A stretch of DNA of 38,979 nucleotides from Deinococcus sp. Arct2-2 (lineage in GTDB: Bacteria > Deinococcota > Deinococci > Deinococcales > Deinococcaceae): assembly GCF_004801315.1 (NCBI RefSeq), contig NZ_SSNW01000056.1, positions 1 to 38,979 of the forward strand. The letters run 5' to 3'. This document shows positions 8,770-18,480 of this stretch, in pieces. Numbering within the stretch: position 1 is the stretch's first letter; each line of letters starts with the position of its first letter. A program made the translations under genes and the position numbers. Below the pieces are notes generated by a model that was not told the origin of the DNA, ran no database searches, and saw nothing but the letters and a program-made list of their open reading frames with translations.

Positions 8770-8804
8770 AGGTCTGTGAGTCAGGCGTCAGACCTTGCCC
8801 TGAC
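8770..8804. promoter_or_regulatory. Two interlocked inverted repeats upstream of the BMP gene
   Basis: AGGTCTG (8770-8776) pairs with CAGACCT (8789-8795), while GTCAGG (8780-8785) pairs with CCTGAC (8799-8804). The two pairs cross. In RNA this would be a pseudoknot topology, in DNA two overlapping operators. A TAGAAT box at 8813-8818 could be the -10 of the BMP gene, which would leave this site upstream of the transcription start. Confidence 0.3.
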
Positions 8805-8944
8805 AATTTGCATAGAATGAAGGCAGATTTAAGATTGCTGGGTTGAATCTGCGTCAAGTTGCTCTGCCTTGCCAAGCTATTCCGTTTTGCTGTTCTCAGC
8901 TCACTGCGTCAGCTCACCGCGCACCCCTTCCCCGGAGGATGTTC

Positions 8945-10129
8945 ATGAAGAAACCCGCACTGAAAATGTCCATGTTGGCCGCCACCGTTCCCGTGACTTT
9001 GGCGCTCTTGGGCACGGCAGCCAGCCCCGCAGCACAGGCCCAAGCTACCGGTAAGCTCAAGGCCTGCTTTATTTACGTGGGGCCAGTGGGCGACATCGGC
9101 TGGAGCTACGCGCACGACGAGGCCCGCAAGAAGACCGAAAAGGCCTTGCCTTGGCTGGAAACTAAATACGTGGAGAGCGTGCCGGAAGGCCAAGCAACTC
9201 CGGTCATTGACCGCCTCGTCAAAGACAAGTGTCAGGTCATTTTCACCACGTCGTTCGGCTTTATGGATCAGACGTTGGAAGCCGCCAAGAAGTACCCCAA
9301 CGTCATTTTTGCCCACACCAGTGGCTTTAAGCGTGCGCCCAACATGGCGACCTATATGGCCGATTTCTATCAGATCTACTACCTGAACGGCATGATGGCC
9401 GCCGCCCTGAGCAAAACGGGCAAATTGGGCTACGTGGGCGCGTTCCCCATTCCCGAACTCAAGCGCCATATCAGCGCCTTTGCCCTCGGCGCACGCGCTG
9501 TAAACCCCCGCGCCGTCGTGAACGTGAAGTGGATCAATGCGTGGGTTGATCCGAACAAAGCCCGCGAAGCCGCCGAAGCCCTGATCAGCGAAGGCAACGA
9601 CGCGCTGGCCTTCACCGAAGACACGGCCACTGTGGTGCAGACCGCCGCCGCCCGCAAAGTGCCGTCGTTCGGGCATTACAGCCCTATGTACAAATTCGCC
9701 CCCGACTACGTGGTCAGCGGCCAATTGGTGCACTGGGAAAAGATTTACATCGACTTCCTGACCAAAGTGCGGGCGGGCAAGTACACCACCAAAAACCTTC
9801 AAAGCGTAGACTACTGGAACCTGCTGAAGGGCGGCTCGGTGGAACTCGGCGCACAAGACGGCATGGCGATCAATCCCAAGTGGGTGCCTCAACTGAAAGC
9901 CGCCAAAATGACTGTGAACGGCAAGCAGGTCAGTGTGTATGACCGCGTGATGGCCCTGAAAGCCGACATGGAGAAGGGCGGGAAATTTGACCCCTACAAC
10001 GGCCCGATCAAAGACCGCAACGGCGTGCTGCGCGTGCCTGCTGGCAAAACCAGCTCCATTGGCGACCTGAACAACATGAGCTGGGTAGCCCCCGGTGTGG
10101 CAGGTCAGGTGGCCGACGAGCCGAAGTAA
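8945..10129 (+). CDS. BMP-family nucleoside-binding protein of an ABC transporter
   Basis: A periplasmic substrate-binding protein of the Bmp/Med family (394 aa), whose characterised members bind purine nucleosides. The start is ATG 8945, because GGAGG sits 6 nt upstream. An in-frame ATG at 8939 abuts that site and is rejected. Residues 1-34 form a Sec signal peptide (basic start, hydrophobic core, SPAAQAQA). No lipobox Cys is present, so it is secreted rather than a lipoprotein. Family signatures include CFIYVGPVGDIGWSYAHDEA near the mature N-terminus and the FGHYSPM region. The cognate ATPase and permeases are almost certainly those at 14663-18202, on the other strand 4.5 kb away. The gene has its own strong terminator at 10170-10214. 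Confidence 0.88.
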   Translation: MKKPALKMSMLAATVPVTLALLGTAASPAAQAQATGKLKACFIYVGPVGDIGWSYAHDEARKKTEKALPWLETKYVESVPEGQATPVIDRLVKDKCQVIFTTSFGFMDQTLEAAKKYPNVIFAHTSGFKRAPNMATYMADFYQIYYLNGMMAAALSKTGKLGYVGAFPIPELKRHISAFALGARAVNPRAVVNVKWINAWVDPNKAREAAEALISEGNDALAFTEDTATVVQTAAARKVPSFGHYSPMYKFAPDYVVSGQLVHWEKIYIDFLTKVRAGKYTTKNLQSVDYWNLLKGGSVELGAQDGMAINPKWVPQLKAAKMTVNGKQVSVYDRVMALKADMEKGGKFDPYNGPIKDRNGVLRVPAGKTSSIGDLNNMSWVAPGVAGQVADEPK

Positions 10130-10169
10130 AGACGTGGGTTGTAAGCAGTAGCGTAACCCGAGCATCAAT

Positions 10170-10214
10170 AAAGAGCGTGTGAGAGACAGAATCAAAGTCT
10201 CCCACACGCTCTTT
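10170..10214. terminator. Strong bidirectional terminator
   Basis: An 18-bp stem (10170-10187 with 10197-10214, one mismatch) with a 9-nt loop, ending in five T on the plus strand and in a T-rich tail on the minus strand. It lies between the convergent BMP gene and the hydrolase gene. Confidence 0.85.
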
Positions 10215-10223
10215 TTCCACGAT

Positions 10224-10931
10224 CTAGCTGTCCCTTCCTGCCCTCTCCCGCACCTGCTCCGGCGTCAGCGGCCCGCCGTGCCCCGGCAAAATCACCCGCA
10301 ACTCCATCTCCGCTATGCGCTTTAGGGTCTGAAGTGCCTGTGCATGGTCGGCGTTGTAGGGCGCGTGGGGTAGGGCGGCCCGCCTTCCCCCCTTGCCGTC
10401 AGGCGCAGATAAAACGGCATCGGCAGCGATCAGCACGCCGTTCCTCATCAGCCCAATCTGGCCGTGTGAATGTCCGGGCAAATGGAGGACTTCCCAGCCC
10501 AAGATTTCTTGACCCACTTCCACAGAGGTCAGCGCCCCGGCGGGCACTTTGGGATGCAGGCGCGAAATGATGGCTCCTACACCCGGCATCCCGGCGGGGT
10601 AGGGCAACTCATGGCGCTGGCCCGTCAGTTGAGAGTGTTCCAGCGGGTGCGCCAGCAGGGGTAAGCCCAGCCGCGCCGCCACAAATGCCCCGCCCGCATG
10701 ATCCACATGTGCGTGCGTGACCAGCACCGCGTCGGGCCGAAACTGACGCAGCAGACGGGAAAAAGCTGGGGCGTAGTTCAGCGCTCCGGTGTCTACGAGC
10801 AAGCGCCCTTGTGGGCTGGAAAGTAGAAACACGTTGGCGTACATGCGCCGAATCTGCACGCCTTCACGGGAGAGGAGGTCTACGGGAAAAGCGGTCACGA
10901 GGGTGGATGATGGCACATCTAGCCCGCCCAC
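10224..10931 (-). CDS. Metallo-beta-lactamase-fold hydrolase
   Basis: A 235-aa MBL-fold metallohydrolase. The dinuclear metal site is complete: VTHAHVDHAGG (His73, His75, Asp77, His78), His in HLPGHSHGQIG, Asp in IAADAV and the final His in LPGHGGP. Such proteins include glyoxalase II, lactonases and other thioester/ester hydrolases, and the substrate cannot be told. Starts at GTG 10931, with alternative GTG codons at 10916 and 10898. Transcribed in the same direction as guaA with a 42-bp gap, so probably in one transcript, though no functional tie to GMP synthesis is evident. It ends against the terminator at 10170-10214. Confidence 0.82.
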   Translation of the reverse strand: MGGLDVPSSTLVTAFPVDLLSREGVQIRRMYANVFLLSSPQGRLLVDTGALNYAPAFSRLLRQFRPDAVLVTHAHVDHAGGAFVAARLGLPLLAHPLEHSQLTGQRHELPYPAGMPGVGAIISRLHPKVPAGALTSVEVGQEILGWEVLHLPGHSHGQIGLMRNGVLIAADAVLSAPDGKGGRRAALPHAPYNADHAQALQTLKRIAEMELRVILPGHGGPLTPEQVRERAGRDS

Positions 10932-10973
10932 AAAGGCAACGTTTGCTGGCCTGTAGGCGGGCGTCCGCTCAGA

Positions 10974-12506
<1,533 letters not shown>

Positions 12507-12578
12507 GCCCTCGATTGTTTCACGGCGCGGCGGTGGGGGTAGCGGGGCGGGGCAGATAGGGCTGGAGGCAGACAAGCC

Positions 12579-12630
12579 AACCCCCCAGTCTGCTTCGCAG
12601 CCAGCCCCCCTCAAGGGGAGCGCAACAGCT
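12579..12630. repeat. Dumbbell repeat, copy B (left half only)
   Basis: AACCCCCCAGTCTGC through AAGGGGAGCGCAACAGC matches the left half of copy A almost base for base, and the right half is missing. It lies in the leader region of guaA. Confidence 0.8.
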
Positions 12631-12786
12631 ATGAGCGCTTCAGGCTTGTGACAAGGATTTGAGAGGCGGCGGCCCACACTGTACGAAGTTCACGACTTAC
12701 AGCCCACCGCCCAAAATTTTCCCCAATTCCCACCGATGCTGCGGAAAAGTGAACCGTTTGCGCCCAAAATGCGTATAGCTTAGTAA

Positions 12787-12814
12787 GTCTGCCCCTGTCT
12801 GCCCCTGTCTGCCC
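12787..12814. repeat. 10-bp tandem repeat (GTCTGCCCCT)
   Basis: Two perfect units and most of a third, about 40 bp before the msrP start and therefore probably in its leader. Confidence 0.6.
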
Positions 12815-12854
12815 GTACCCGCTCCGAGCTTTTGCCCGTCTTCAAGGAGAATCC

Positions 12855-13871
12855 ATGACCATTTTGCCCCCTGACCATGACCGCGACGACTTGCCCAACG
12901 ACGATCAAGCCACCCAAGAAAGCCCATCCCGTATCGTCAACCCGCGCCGGGAGTTTTTGCGGTCTGCGGCCATGTTTTCGGGGACGGTGGCGGCGTTGGG
13001 CGGTGGCCTAGAACTGCTGACGCGCAGGCCCGGAGCCGCTGCCGAGGCTGCTCCCGGCGAGTTTGGAGACTTGGCACAGGGGCAAGTGCGCCGCCCACTT
13101 GGCCCATACGACACCAGCGAACCCGTCACGCCCTACGCGCAGGCCACCAGCTACAACAACTTTTACGAATTTGGCACCGACAAAGCCGATCCCGCCCGCC
13201 TCGCCGGATCGCTGAAAGTGCGCCCGTGGACGGTAAAAATCGACGGCGAGGTTCGCAAGCCCCAGACCGTCGACATAGACACCCTCCAGTCGTGGTTCCC
13301 CCTTGAAGACCGCATTTACCGGATGCGCTGTGTAGAAGGCTGGTCGATGGTGATGCCGTGGCTGGGCTTTCCGCTGGCCGCCCTGATTCGGCGCATGGAA
13401 CCCACCGGCAAGGCCAAATACGTGCAATTCACGGCCCTGAACGATCCCAAGCAGTTTCCCGGCCAACGCAGCCGTGTGCTGGACTGGCCTTACGTGGAAG
13501 CCCTGCGGCTAGATGAAGCTCTGCACCCGCTGGCATTCATGGCGGTGGGACTGCAAGGCCGCGTGCTGCCCGGTCAAAACGGCGCACCGCTGCGACTGGC
13601 CGTGCCGTGGAAATACGGCTTCAAGAGCATCAAGTCCATCGTGCGGATTACGCTGACCGAGAAGCAGCCCAAGACGACGTGGAGCATTGCCGCACCCGAC
13701 GAATACGGCTTTTTTGCCAACGTGAATCCCGCTGTGCCGCACCCTCGCTGGAGTCAGGCCACAGAGCGCCGAATTGGTGAACTGAGCCGCCGCAAGACCC
13801 TGCCCTTCAACGGCTACGCCGAGCAAGTGGCGGGCCTGTATAAGGGCATGGACTTGAAGAAGTTCTACTGA
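12855..13871 (+). CDS. msrP: Protein-methionine-sulfoxide reductase catalytic subunit MsrP
   Basis: A molybdopterin-dependent periplasmic reductase that repairs oxidised methionines in envelope proteins. It is 338 aa, starts at ATG 12855 with AAGGAG 6 nt before, and carries a twin-arginine signal ([15 protein letters not shown], Arg31-Arg32) for folded export with cofactor. Cys159 in [10 protein letters not shown] is the Mo ligand, and [12 protein letters not shown] (99-110) is a family signature. The next gene encodes its membrane partner MsrQ, 16 bp downstream. Oxidative protein repair suits a desiccation- and radiation-tolerant lineage, but no regulator is visible here. Confidence 0.95.
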   Translation: MTILPPDHDRDDLPNDDQATQESPSRIVNPRREFLRSAAMFSGTVAALGGGLELLTRRPGAAAEAAPGEFGDLAQGQVRRPLGPYDTSEPVTPYAQATSYNNFYEFGTDKADPARLAGSLKVRPWTVKIDGEVRKPQTVDIDTLQSWFPLEDRIYRMRCVEGWSMVMPWLGFPLAALIRRMEPTGKAKYVQFTALNDPKQFPGQRSRVLDWPYVEALRLDEALHPLAFMAVGLQGRVLPGQNGAPLRLAVPWKYGFKSIKSIVRITLTEKQPKTTWSIAAPDEYGFFANVNPAVPHPRWSQATERRIGELSRRKTLPFNGYAEQVAGLYKGMDLKKFY

Positions 13872-13887
13872 TGTTGGGGAAACGCGG

Positions 13888-14577
13888 ATGAGCAAACCTC
13901 TCTTGCAAGCTTCGGCAGGGGCGGTCAAAGCCCCGGTACGGCGCACGGCATCCAAGCCGCTGGCATGGCTGGTTCCCGCCGTCACAGTAGGCGGTTCAGT
14001 CCCCATAGCCGTCCTGATGTGGGATGCCTACACAGGCGCATTAGGGGCAAACCCAGTCCAGCGGGCCGAATTGCAAACGGGCCTGCTGTGTTTGGCCCTG
14101 CTGATTTTGTCGTTGGCCGCCACACCGCTACGTTTGGTCACAGCGCGATTGGGCTTGGCGGGCGGCAAGGGTTGGACATGGCCCGCCCGTATCCGCAAAA
14201 GCCTCGGCCTGCTGGCGTTCGGCTACGGCGTCCTGCATTTCCTGATCTACCTGTTCGATCAAGGCTTCACGCTGTCCACAGTGACTGAAGATGTAATTAA
14301 GCGCCCCTTCGTGACCGCAGGATTTACGGCGCTGCTGCTGCTGCTGCCGCTGGCCCTGACCAGCACGCCTAAATCCGTCAAACGCTTAGGATTCGCCCGC
14401 TGGACGCGGCTGCATCAGCTTGCGTATCTGGCGGTCAGTCTAGGGGCGCTGCACTACTGGTGGGGCGTGAAAAAAGATCACACGCCGCCGTTGATTGCTG
14501 CGTTGGTGATTGCCATGTTGTTTGGTTTGAGACTACTGGGACGCAAGAAGGCGCGGCGGTCAGTGGTGAGGGCGTAG
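13888..14577 (+). CDS. msrQ: Heme-binding membrane subunit MsrQ
   Basis: A 229-aa integral membrane protein with about six hydrophobic helices, the electron donor to MsrP from the quinone/flavin side. Candidate heme ligands are His117 (GVLHFLIYLF), His176 (TRLHQLAYL) and His189 (GALHYWWGV), as in YedZ/ferric-reductase-like proteins. The first 25 residues are polar and basic. It forms an operon with msrP and is followed by a long inverted repeat at 14598 that separates it from the convergent permease gene. Confidence 0.92.
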   Translation: MSKPLLQASAGAVKAPVRRTASKPLAWLVPAVTVGGSVPIAVLMWDAYTGALGANPVQRAELQTGLLCLALLILSLAATPLRLVTARLGLAGGKGWTWPARIRKSLGLLAFGYGVLHFLIYLFDQGFTLSTVTEDVIKRPFVTAGFTALLLLLPLALTSTPKSVKRLGFARWTRLHQLAYLAVSLGALHYWWGVKKDHTPPLIAALVIAMLFGLRLLGRKKARRSVVRA

Positions 14578-14597
14578 TGGAAAAAGAGGGTAGATCA

Positions 14598-14644
14598 TAG
14601 AACGTGGATCGTGGTTTGGCTGTTGCCCCACGATCCACGTTCTA
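14598..14644. repeat. Perfect inverted repeat of the CCACGATCC family (terminator-like)
   Basis: TAGAACGTGGATCGTGG (14598-14614) and its exact reverse complement (14628-14644) flank a 13-nt loop, and a further CCACGATCC follows at 14649. It sits between convergent genes and probably acts as a hairpin terminator. The same word recurs at 24449, 25186-25275, 26002 and 26920. Confidence 0.8.
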
Positions 14645-14662
14645 CACTCCACGATCCTGCCC

Positions 14663-15553
14663 CTATCTTTCCCCCCGCATATACGCCCGCCCCAATCCCG
14701 CCGGAGCGTCGCCCTGCTGCCCGCGCAAGCCCGCCAGCGCCAGCACCACCAGCACCAGCACGAAGGGCATGGCCGAAAAGACCTCGGTGGGAATGGGGCT
14801 GTTGCCCTGAAGACGGAACTGCAAGTAGTACAGCACGCCGAAAAACAAGGCTCCCAAGATGGCGCGAAGAGGCCGCCAGCCTACGAAAATGACCAACGCG
14901 ACGGCGATCCAACCCAGTCCGGCGGTCATGTTGTCGGCCCACGATGCGCGGTAGCTGAGGGCCAGAAAAGCTCCGGCCACGCCCGCCAACGCGCCCCCGG
15001 CCAGCACCGCCAGCGTGCGAACCCGGCCCACGTTCACGCCCAATACGTCGGCGGCGGCGGGGTTTTCTCCCACCGAACGTAGCGTAAGGCCGGAGCGGGT
15101 GGAGTTGAGGTAAAAAGCTAAAGCGCCCGCCAGCAGCAAAGCGAACACCGTGAACGGACTGATGACGAATCCGCCCAAATTCCAATCGGGCACCTTGTTA
15201 AACAGAGGCGCACCCTCGTAGCGTTTGCCCAACAAGCCCGCCGCGCCGGTACCCAGCAGGGCCAACGCCAGCCCACTCACAAACTGATTGGCTCGCAAAG
15301 TGACAGTGGCAAGGGCGTGCAGCGCGGCCAACAGTGCCCCCGCCGCCGCCGCTGCCAGCACCGCCAGCCACAGATTTCCCCCCGGCGCAACCGCCACCGC
15401 GAAGGCTGCCAGCGCACCCACCGCCATCATCCCTTCTACGCCCAGATTTACCACGCCGCCCCGCTCGTTCAAAATTGCGCCGAGGCTAGCCAGAAGGAGC
15501 GGCGTGCCCACGGCCAGCGCACGTACCAGCGCTTCCACAAAGACGTTATCCAT
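14663..15553 (-). CDS. Nucleoside-type ABC transporter permease 2
   Basis: A 296-aa inner-membrane permease of the BPD_transp_2 family (branched-chain amino acid/ribose type), in the subgroup paired with BMP-type binding proteins (YufQ/NupQ-like). Many hydrophobic helices are visible, with a conserved N-terminal segment ASLGAILNERGGVVNLGVEGMM. It is the last gene of the ATPase-permease-permease operon and overlaps the upstream permease by 8 bp. Expected role: purine nucleoside uptake with the binding protein at 8945-10129. Confidence 0.88.
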   Translation of the reverse strand: MDNVFVEALVRALAVGTPLLLASLGAILNERGGVVNLGVEGMMAVGALAAFAVAVAPGGNLWLAVLAAAAAGALLAALHALATVTLRANQFVSGLALALLGTGAAGLLGKRYEGAPLFNKVPDWNLGGFVISPFTVFALLLAGALAFYLNSTRSGLTLRSVGENPAAADVLGVNVGRVRTLAVLAGGALAGVAGAFLALSYRASWADNMTAGLGWIAVALVIFVGWRPLRAILGALFFGVLYYLQFRLQGNSPIPTEVFSAMPFVLVLVVLALAGLRGQQGDAPAGLGRAYMRGER

Positions 15554-16628
15554 TTGCTTTACTCCCTGCGGGACGGCCTGTACCCCACGTCACCCGGTTT
15601 CTGATAAACACCTCGGAACTGATCAGGCACAGCAAAATGACGCCGCTGAACACGTCCACCACGCGGAAGGGCATGTTCAGGTCAATCTTGAGCAGGTCGC
15701 CGCCTGCCAGAATAATCGCCATAACTGGGGCCGTGATCAGGCACAGCGCCGGGTTCCCGCGTGCCAGCCACGCCACGATCACGGCAGTAAAGCCGTAGCC
15801 GAGGCTAAGTTGTCCGGCTTCCAGCAGGCGGTGATGGATGCCCGCTACTTCGCCCGCGCCTGCTAGGCCCGCCATGCCGCCCGTGATCAGGGCCACCGTG
15901 GTTGCCACCCGGCCCGCGCTGAGGCCCACATACCGCGCCGCGCCGGGATTTTCGCCCACCACGCGCAGGGCGTAGCCAAAGGTAGAGCGGCTGAGCACCC
16001 ATTGCAGCGCCAGTGCGCCCGCCACCCCCAGCACCAGCGTGGGCCAATGCACCTGCGTGCCGGGAATCACGGCCAAAAATCCATTTTCGGGGAATAGGTC
16101 GGTGTAGATGTACCCGCGCACCTCTTTGCCCTTCCACGGCCCCGCGATCAGGTAGGTCACCACCGCGACGGCAATATAGTTCAGCATCAGGGTACTCAGA
16201 ATCTCGTTCACGTTCAGGCGGCGCAGCCACGCGGCAATTCCGGCCCACAGCCCGCCGCCCACCGCACCCATGATGAACATGGCGGGCAGCAGCAGCGGCC
16301 CAGGCAGCGGCACAAACAGCCCTGTGCCCGCCGCAAACACTGCGCCCAACAGCAGTTGTCCTTCTGCCCCGATGTTAAAAAATTGGGCGCGAAACGCCAG
16401 TGCCAGCCCGGAGCCGATCAGCAGCAGCGGAATGGTGCGGCGGGCAACTTCGGCCAATCCGGTGGAATCGCCCAGCGTGCCGCGCAGCATCGTGCCGTAG
16501 ACCGTGCCGGGGCTGACGCCGTAGAACACGAAAATCAGGGCGCACAGCAGGAGCGCTACCACTACGGCGGCCAACGTGACCCAAGCAGCGCGGGCGGCAG
16601 ACGGGGCAGACAGGGCAGTAAATCTCAT
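15546..16628 (-). CDS. Nucleoside-type ABC transporter permease 1
   Basis: A 360-aa permease of the same family as its downstream neighbour (YufP/NupP-like). The signature FFNIGAEGQLLLGAVFAAGTG lies after the second helix. The N-terminus is a short cytosolic stretch and then a strong helix (WVTLAAVVVALLLCALIFVF). The start codon overlaps the ATPase stop by 4 bp (ATGA), which indicates translational coupling. The two permeases form the heterodimeric channel. Confidence 0.88.
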   Translation of the reverse strand: MRFTALSAPSAARAAWVTLAAVVVALLLCALIFVFYGVSPGTVYGTMLRGTLGDSTGLAEVARRTIPLLLIGSGLALAFRAQFFNIGAEGQLLLGAVFAAGTGLFVPLPGPLLLPAMFIMGAVGGGLWAGIAAWLRRLNVNEILSTLMLNYIAVAVVTYLIAGPWKGKEVRGYIYTDLFPENGFLAVIPGTQVHWPTLVLGVAGALALQWVLSRSTFGYALRVVGENPGAARYVGLSAGRVATTVALITGGMAGLAGAGEVAGIHHRLLEAGQLSLGYGFTAVIVAWLARGNPALCLITAPVMAIILAGGDLLKIDLNMPFRVVDVFSGVILLCLISSEVFIRNRVTWGTGRPAGSKANG

Positions 16629-18202
16629 GCAATGACCCCCTGATCTGCGCCGGGAATCACCGTCGGATGTGCCCCGCCCATCATCATTCCCAACGATTCC
16701 CGCGTCACTTCGGCCACCGGGAACGGCCCGCGCAACTCGCCGCCTACCATCACGCCAATTCGGTCAGACAGGCTCAGCAATTCATCCAAATCCTCGCTCA
16801 CCAACAGCACGCCTGCGCCGCCTTCGGTGCGCTCCAGCAGCACCCGGTGAACCTGATCGGTGGCCCCAATATCTAGCCCGTAAGTGGGGTGAACGGCCAA
16901 AATCAGTTTGGGCGAACCGTTCAGTTCCCGCGCCAAAATCAGCTTTTGAATGTTGCCGCCACTCAGCAGGCGGCTGGGGGTATGAATGCCGGGAGTGGCG
17001 ACGGCGTAGGCCTCCACATCCTGCCGCGCCCGCGCATCGGTGGCCGCTAGGTCACGGGCCAGCCCCCTTGCCAGCGGCGCACGCGCATAGTCGCGCAGGG
17101 CCAGATTCTCGGCCACCGTCATGGTCGGTACGGTGCCGGAATGAATCCGGTCTTCGGGAATATGGGCCACGCCGCCGCGAAAGCGTTCGTCGGCATTTCC
17201 GGTCAGGGGTTGTCCCGCCAGCGTCACTTCACCCCCGGAAGCGTGCAGTCCAGCCAGCACTTCCACCAGTTCGCTCTGGCCGTTGCCCGCGATTCCGGCC
17301 ACGCCCAAGACCTCGCCCTGACGCAACTCAAAGCTGACGCCGCGCAGGGCAGGCAGGCCGCGTGCGCCCAGTGCGGTCAGGTTCCGCACCGTCAGCAGCG
17401 GCGTTTCTGGCCTCGCAGCGGCTAGGCGTTTGCGGGTAAAGTCCACGCTGCGGCCCACCATCATCTCGGCCAAATCCTCGCGGGTCGCGCCCGCCGTATC
17501 GCGCCCGCCCACCACTTTGCCGCGCCGCAGTACCGTCACGCGGTCAGCCACCGCCAGCACTTCATCTAGCTTATGAGAGATGAAAATCAGGCTGCGTCCA
17601 TCGGCCTTCAGCTCGCGCATCACGCGGAACAGGGCGTCGGCTTCCTGCGGAGTCAGCACGCTAGTCGGCTCATCCAAGATCAGCACCTGCGCCCCCCGCA
17701 TCAGCGCCCGCACGATCTCTACCCGCTGCTTTTCTCCGGGCGAGAGGTCAGACACGCGGGCCTGCGGATTCACTTCTAGGCCGTATTTGCCCGACAGTTC
17801 GCGCACCCGCCCGGCCACGCCCCGCGCTGGAAACAGGCCGCTGCCCCCGCCGAGTGCGAGGTTTTCGGCCACCGTATGCCGCGCCACGAGCAGCGGATGC
17901 TGAGGCACCAGCCCAATGCCCAGCTTGAGCGCCTGCGCTGGGCTGGTCACGCGCACGGGCTGGCCGCGCAATTCCACCGTGCCCTCATCGGGCTGATAAA
18001 GGCCGTACAGAATGGAGATCAGGGTGCTTTTGCCCGCGCCGTTTTCACCCAGTAGCGCCAAGACTTCGCCCGCGTCTACGGTCAGGTCTACGTTGTCGTT
18101 GGCAACCACGCCGGGAAACCGCTTGGTGATGCCGCGCAAACGCAAGGCAGGCGGGGAAGAATTGGTTTGTTTGGTCTGCGTTACGCTTTGGGTCACAGTC
18201 AC
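16625..18202 (-). CDS. Nucleoside-type ABC transporter ATP-binding protein (two domains)
   Basis: A 525-aa duplicated ATPase of the simple-sugar/nucleoside importer class (YufO/NupO-like). Domain 1 has Walker A LLGENGAGKST (50-60), signature LSPGEKQRVEI and Walker B VLILDEPTS. Domain 2 has a degenerate P-loop (GIAGNGQSEL), signature LSGGNIQKLIL and an altered Walker B (LILAVHPTYG, His where Asp-Glu is usual). Such asymmetry is normal in this class. The start is GTG 18202 with no obvious Shine-Dalgarno, and a GTG two codons later is possible. A -35/-10 pair at 18388-18416 would give a leader of about 180 nt. It heads the operon with both permeases. Confidence 0.9.
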   Translation of the reverse strand: MTVTQSVTQTKQTNSSPPALRLRGITKRFPGVVANDNVDLTVDAGEVLALLGENGAGKSTLISILYGLYQPDEGTVELRGQPVRVTSPAQALKLGIGLVPQHPLLVARHTVAENLALGGGSGLFPARGVAGRVRELSGKYGLEVNPQARVSDLSPGEKQRVEIVRALMRGAQVLILDEPTSVLTPQEADALFRVMRELKADGRSLIFISHKLDEVLAVADRVTVLRRGKVVGGRDTAGATREDLAEMMVGRSVDFTRKRLAAARPETPLLTVRNLTALGARGLPALRGVSFELRQGEVLGVAGIAGNGQSELVEVLAGLHASGGEVTLAGQPLTGNADERFRGGVAHIPEDRIHSGTVPTMTVAENLALRDYARAPLARGLARDLAATDARARQDVEAYAVATPGIHTPSRLLSGGNIQKLILARELNGSPKLILAVHPTYGLDIGATDQVHRVLLERTEGGAGVLLVSEDLDELLSLSDRIGVMVGGELRGPFPVAEVTRESLGMMMGGAHPTVIPGADQGVIA

Positions 18203-18387
18203 CGTCCAGAAAGAAGGGGAGAGGGTGTGAGTGGATGGTGTGGCGGCAAAAATCCCAGACAGTCTTGAGTGTGATGGAACAGCACAGCCAGAGCCTATCC
18301 TGACTCGTTTGCACTCTGCGCGGGCACAGTCAGACCACTGGCGGTTCAGTCCGGTCAGCCCAAGCTAAAAATTGTGAGTTGTATTGC

Positions 18388-18416
18388 ATAGTAGTACGGC
18401 GTCTAAGTAAATGCAA
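18388..18416 (-). promoter_or_regulatory. Candidate promoter of the nucleoside ABC operon
   Basis: On the minus strand, TTGCAT (18411-18416), a 17-bp spacer and TACTAT (18388-18393). Each hexamer keeps four of six consensus bases at ideal spacing. It implies an approximately 180-nt leader before the GTG at 18202. I did not recognise a riboswitch in that leader. Confidence 0.45.
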
Positions 18417-18433
18417 TCCGGCTTGGGCGAAGG

Positions 18434-18460
18434 AAAAAGGCGGAAGCCTCAGCCCCCGCC
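18434..18460 (-). terminator. Intrinsic terminator of the monooxygenase/sugar-ABC operon
   Basis: Read leftwards, GGCGGGGGC, loop TGAG, GCTTCCGCC (a 9-bp stem with two G-U pairs), then TTTTT. It is 20 bp past the monooxygenase stop. Confidence 0.75.
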
Positions 18461-18480
18461 GTTAGAGCTGGCCTGATTCC

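Larger units (their letters stand above)
12507..12854. other. 348-bp divergent region guaA / msrP
   Basis: No gene seen. It contains the half dumbbell at 12579-12630, a possible -10 (TATAGC near 12774) and a short tandem repeat at 12787-12814. The AAGGAG for msrP is 6 nt before its ATG. Confidence 0.6.

Noticed and set aside
8909..10207. A 432-codon minus-strand frame opposite the BMP binding protein
   Set aside because: Shadow frame rich in His/Gly/Val. The plus strand has a GGAGG site, signal peptide and family motifs.
12507..12677. N-terminal extension of guaA to an upstream start
   Set aside because: The extra 57 codons run through the dumbbell repeat, and the family N-terminus ([10 protein letters not shown]) begins at GTG 12506.
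14598..14644. Insertion-sequence end or attachment site
   Set aside because: The inverted repeat is perfect but has only a 13-nt loop, no transposase and no target duplication. A terminator-like hairpin of a dispersed repeat family explains it better.
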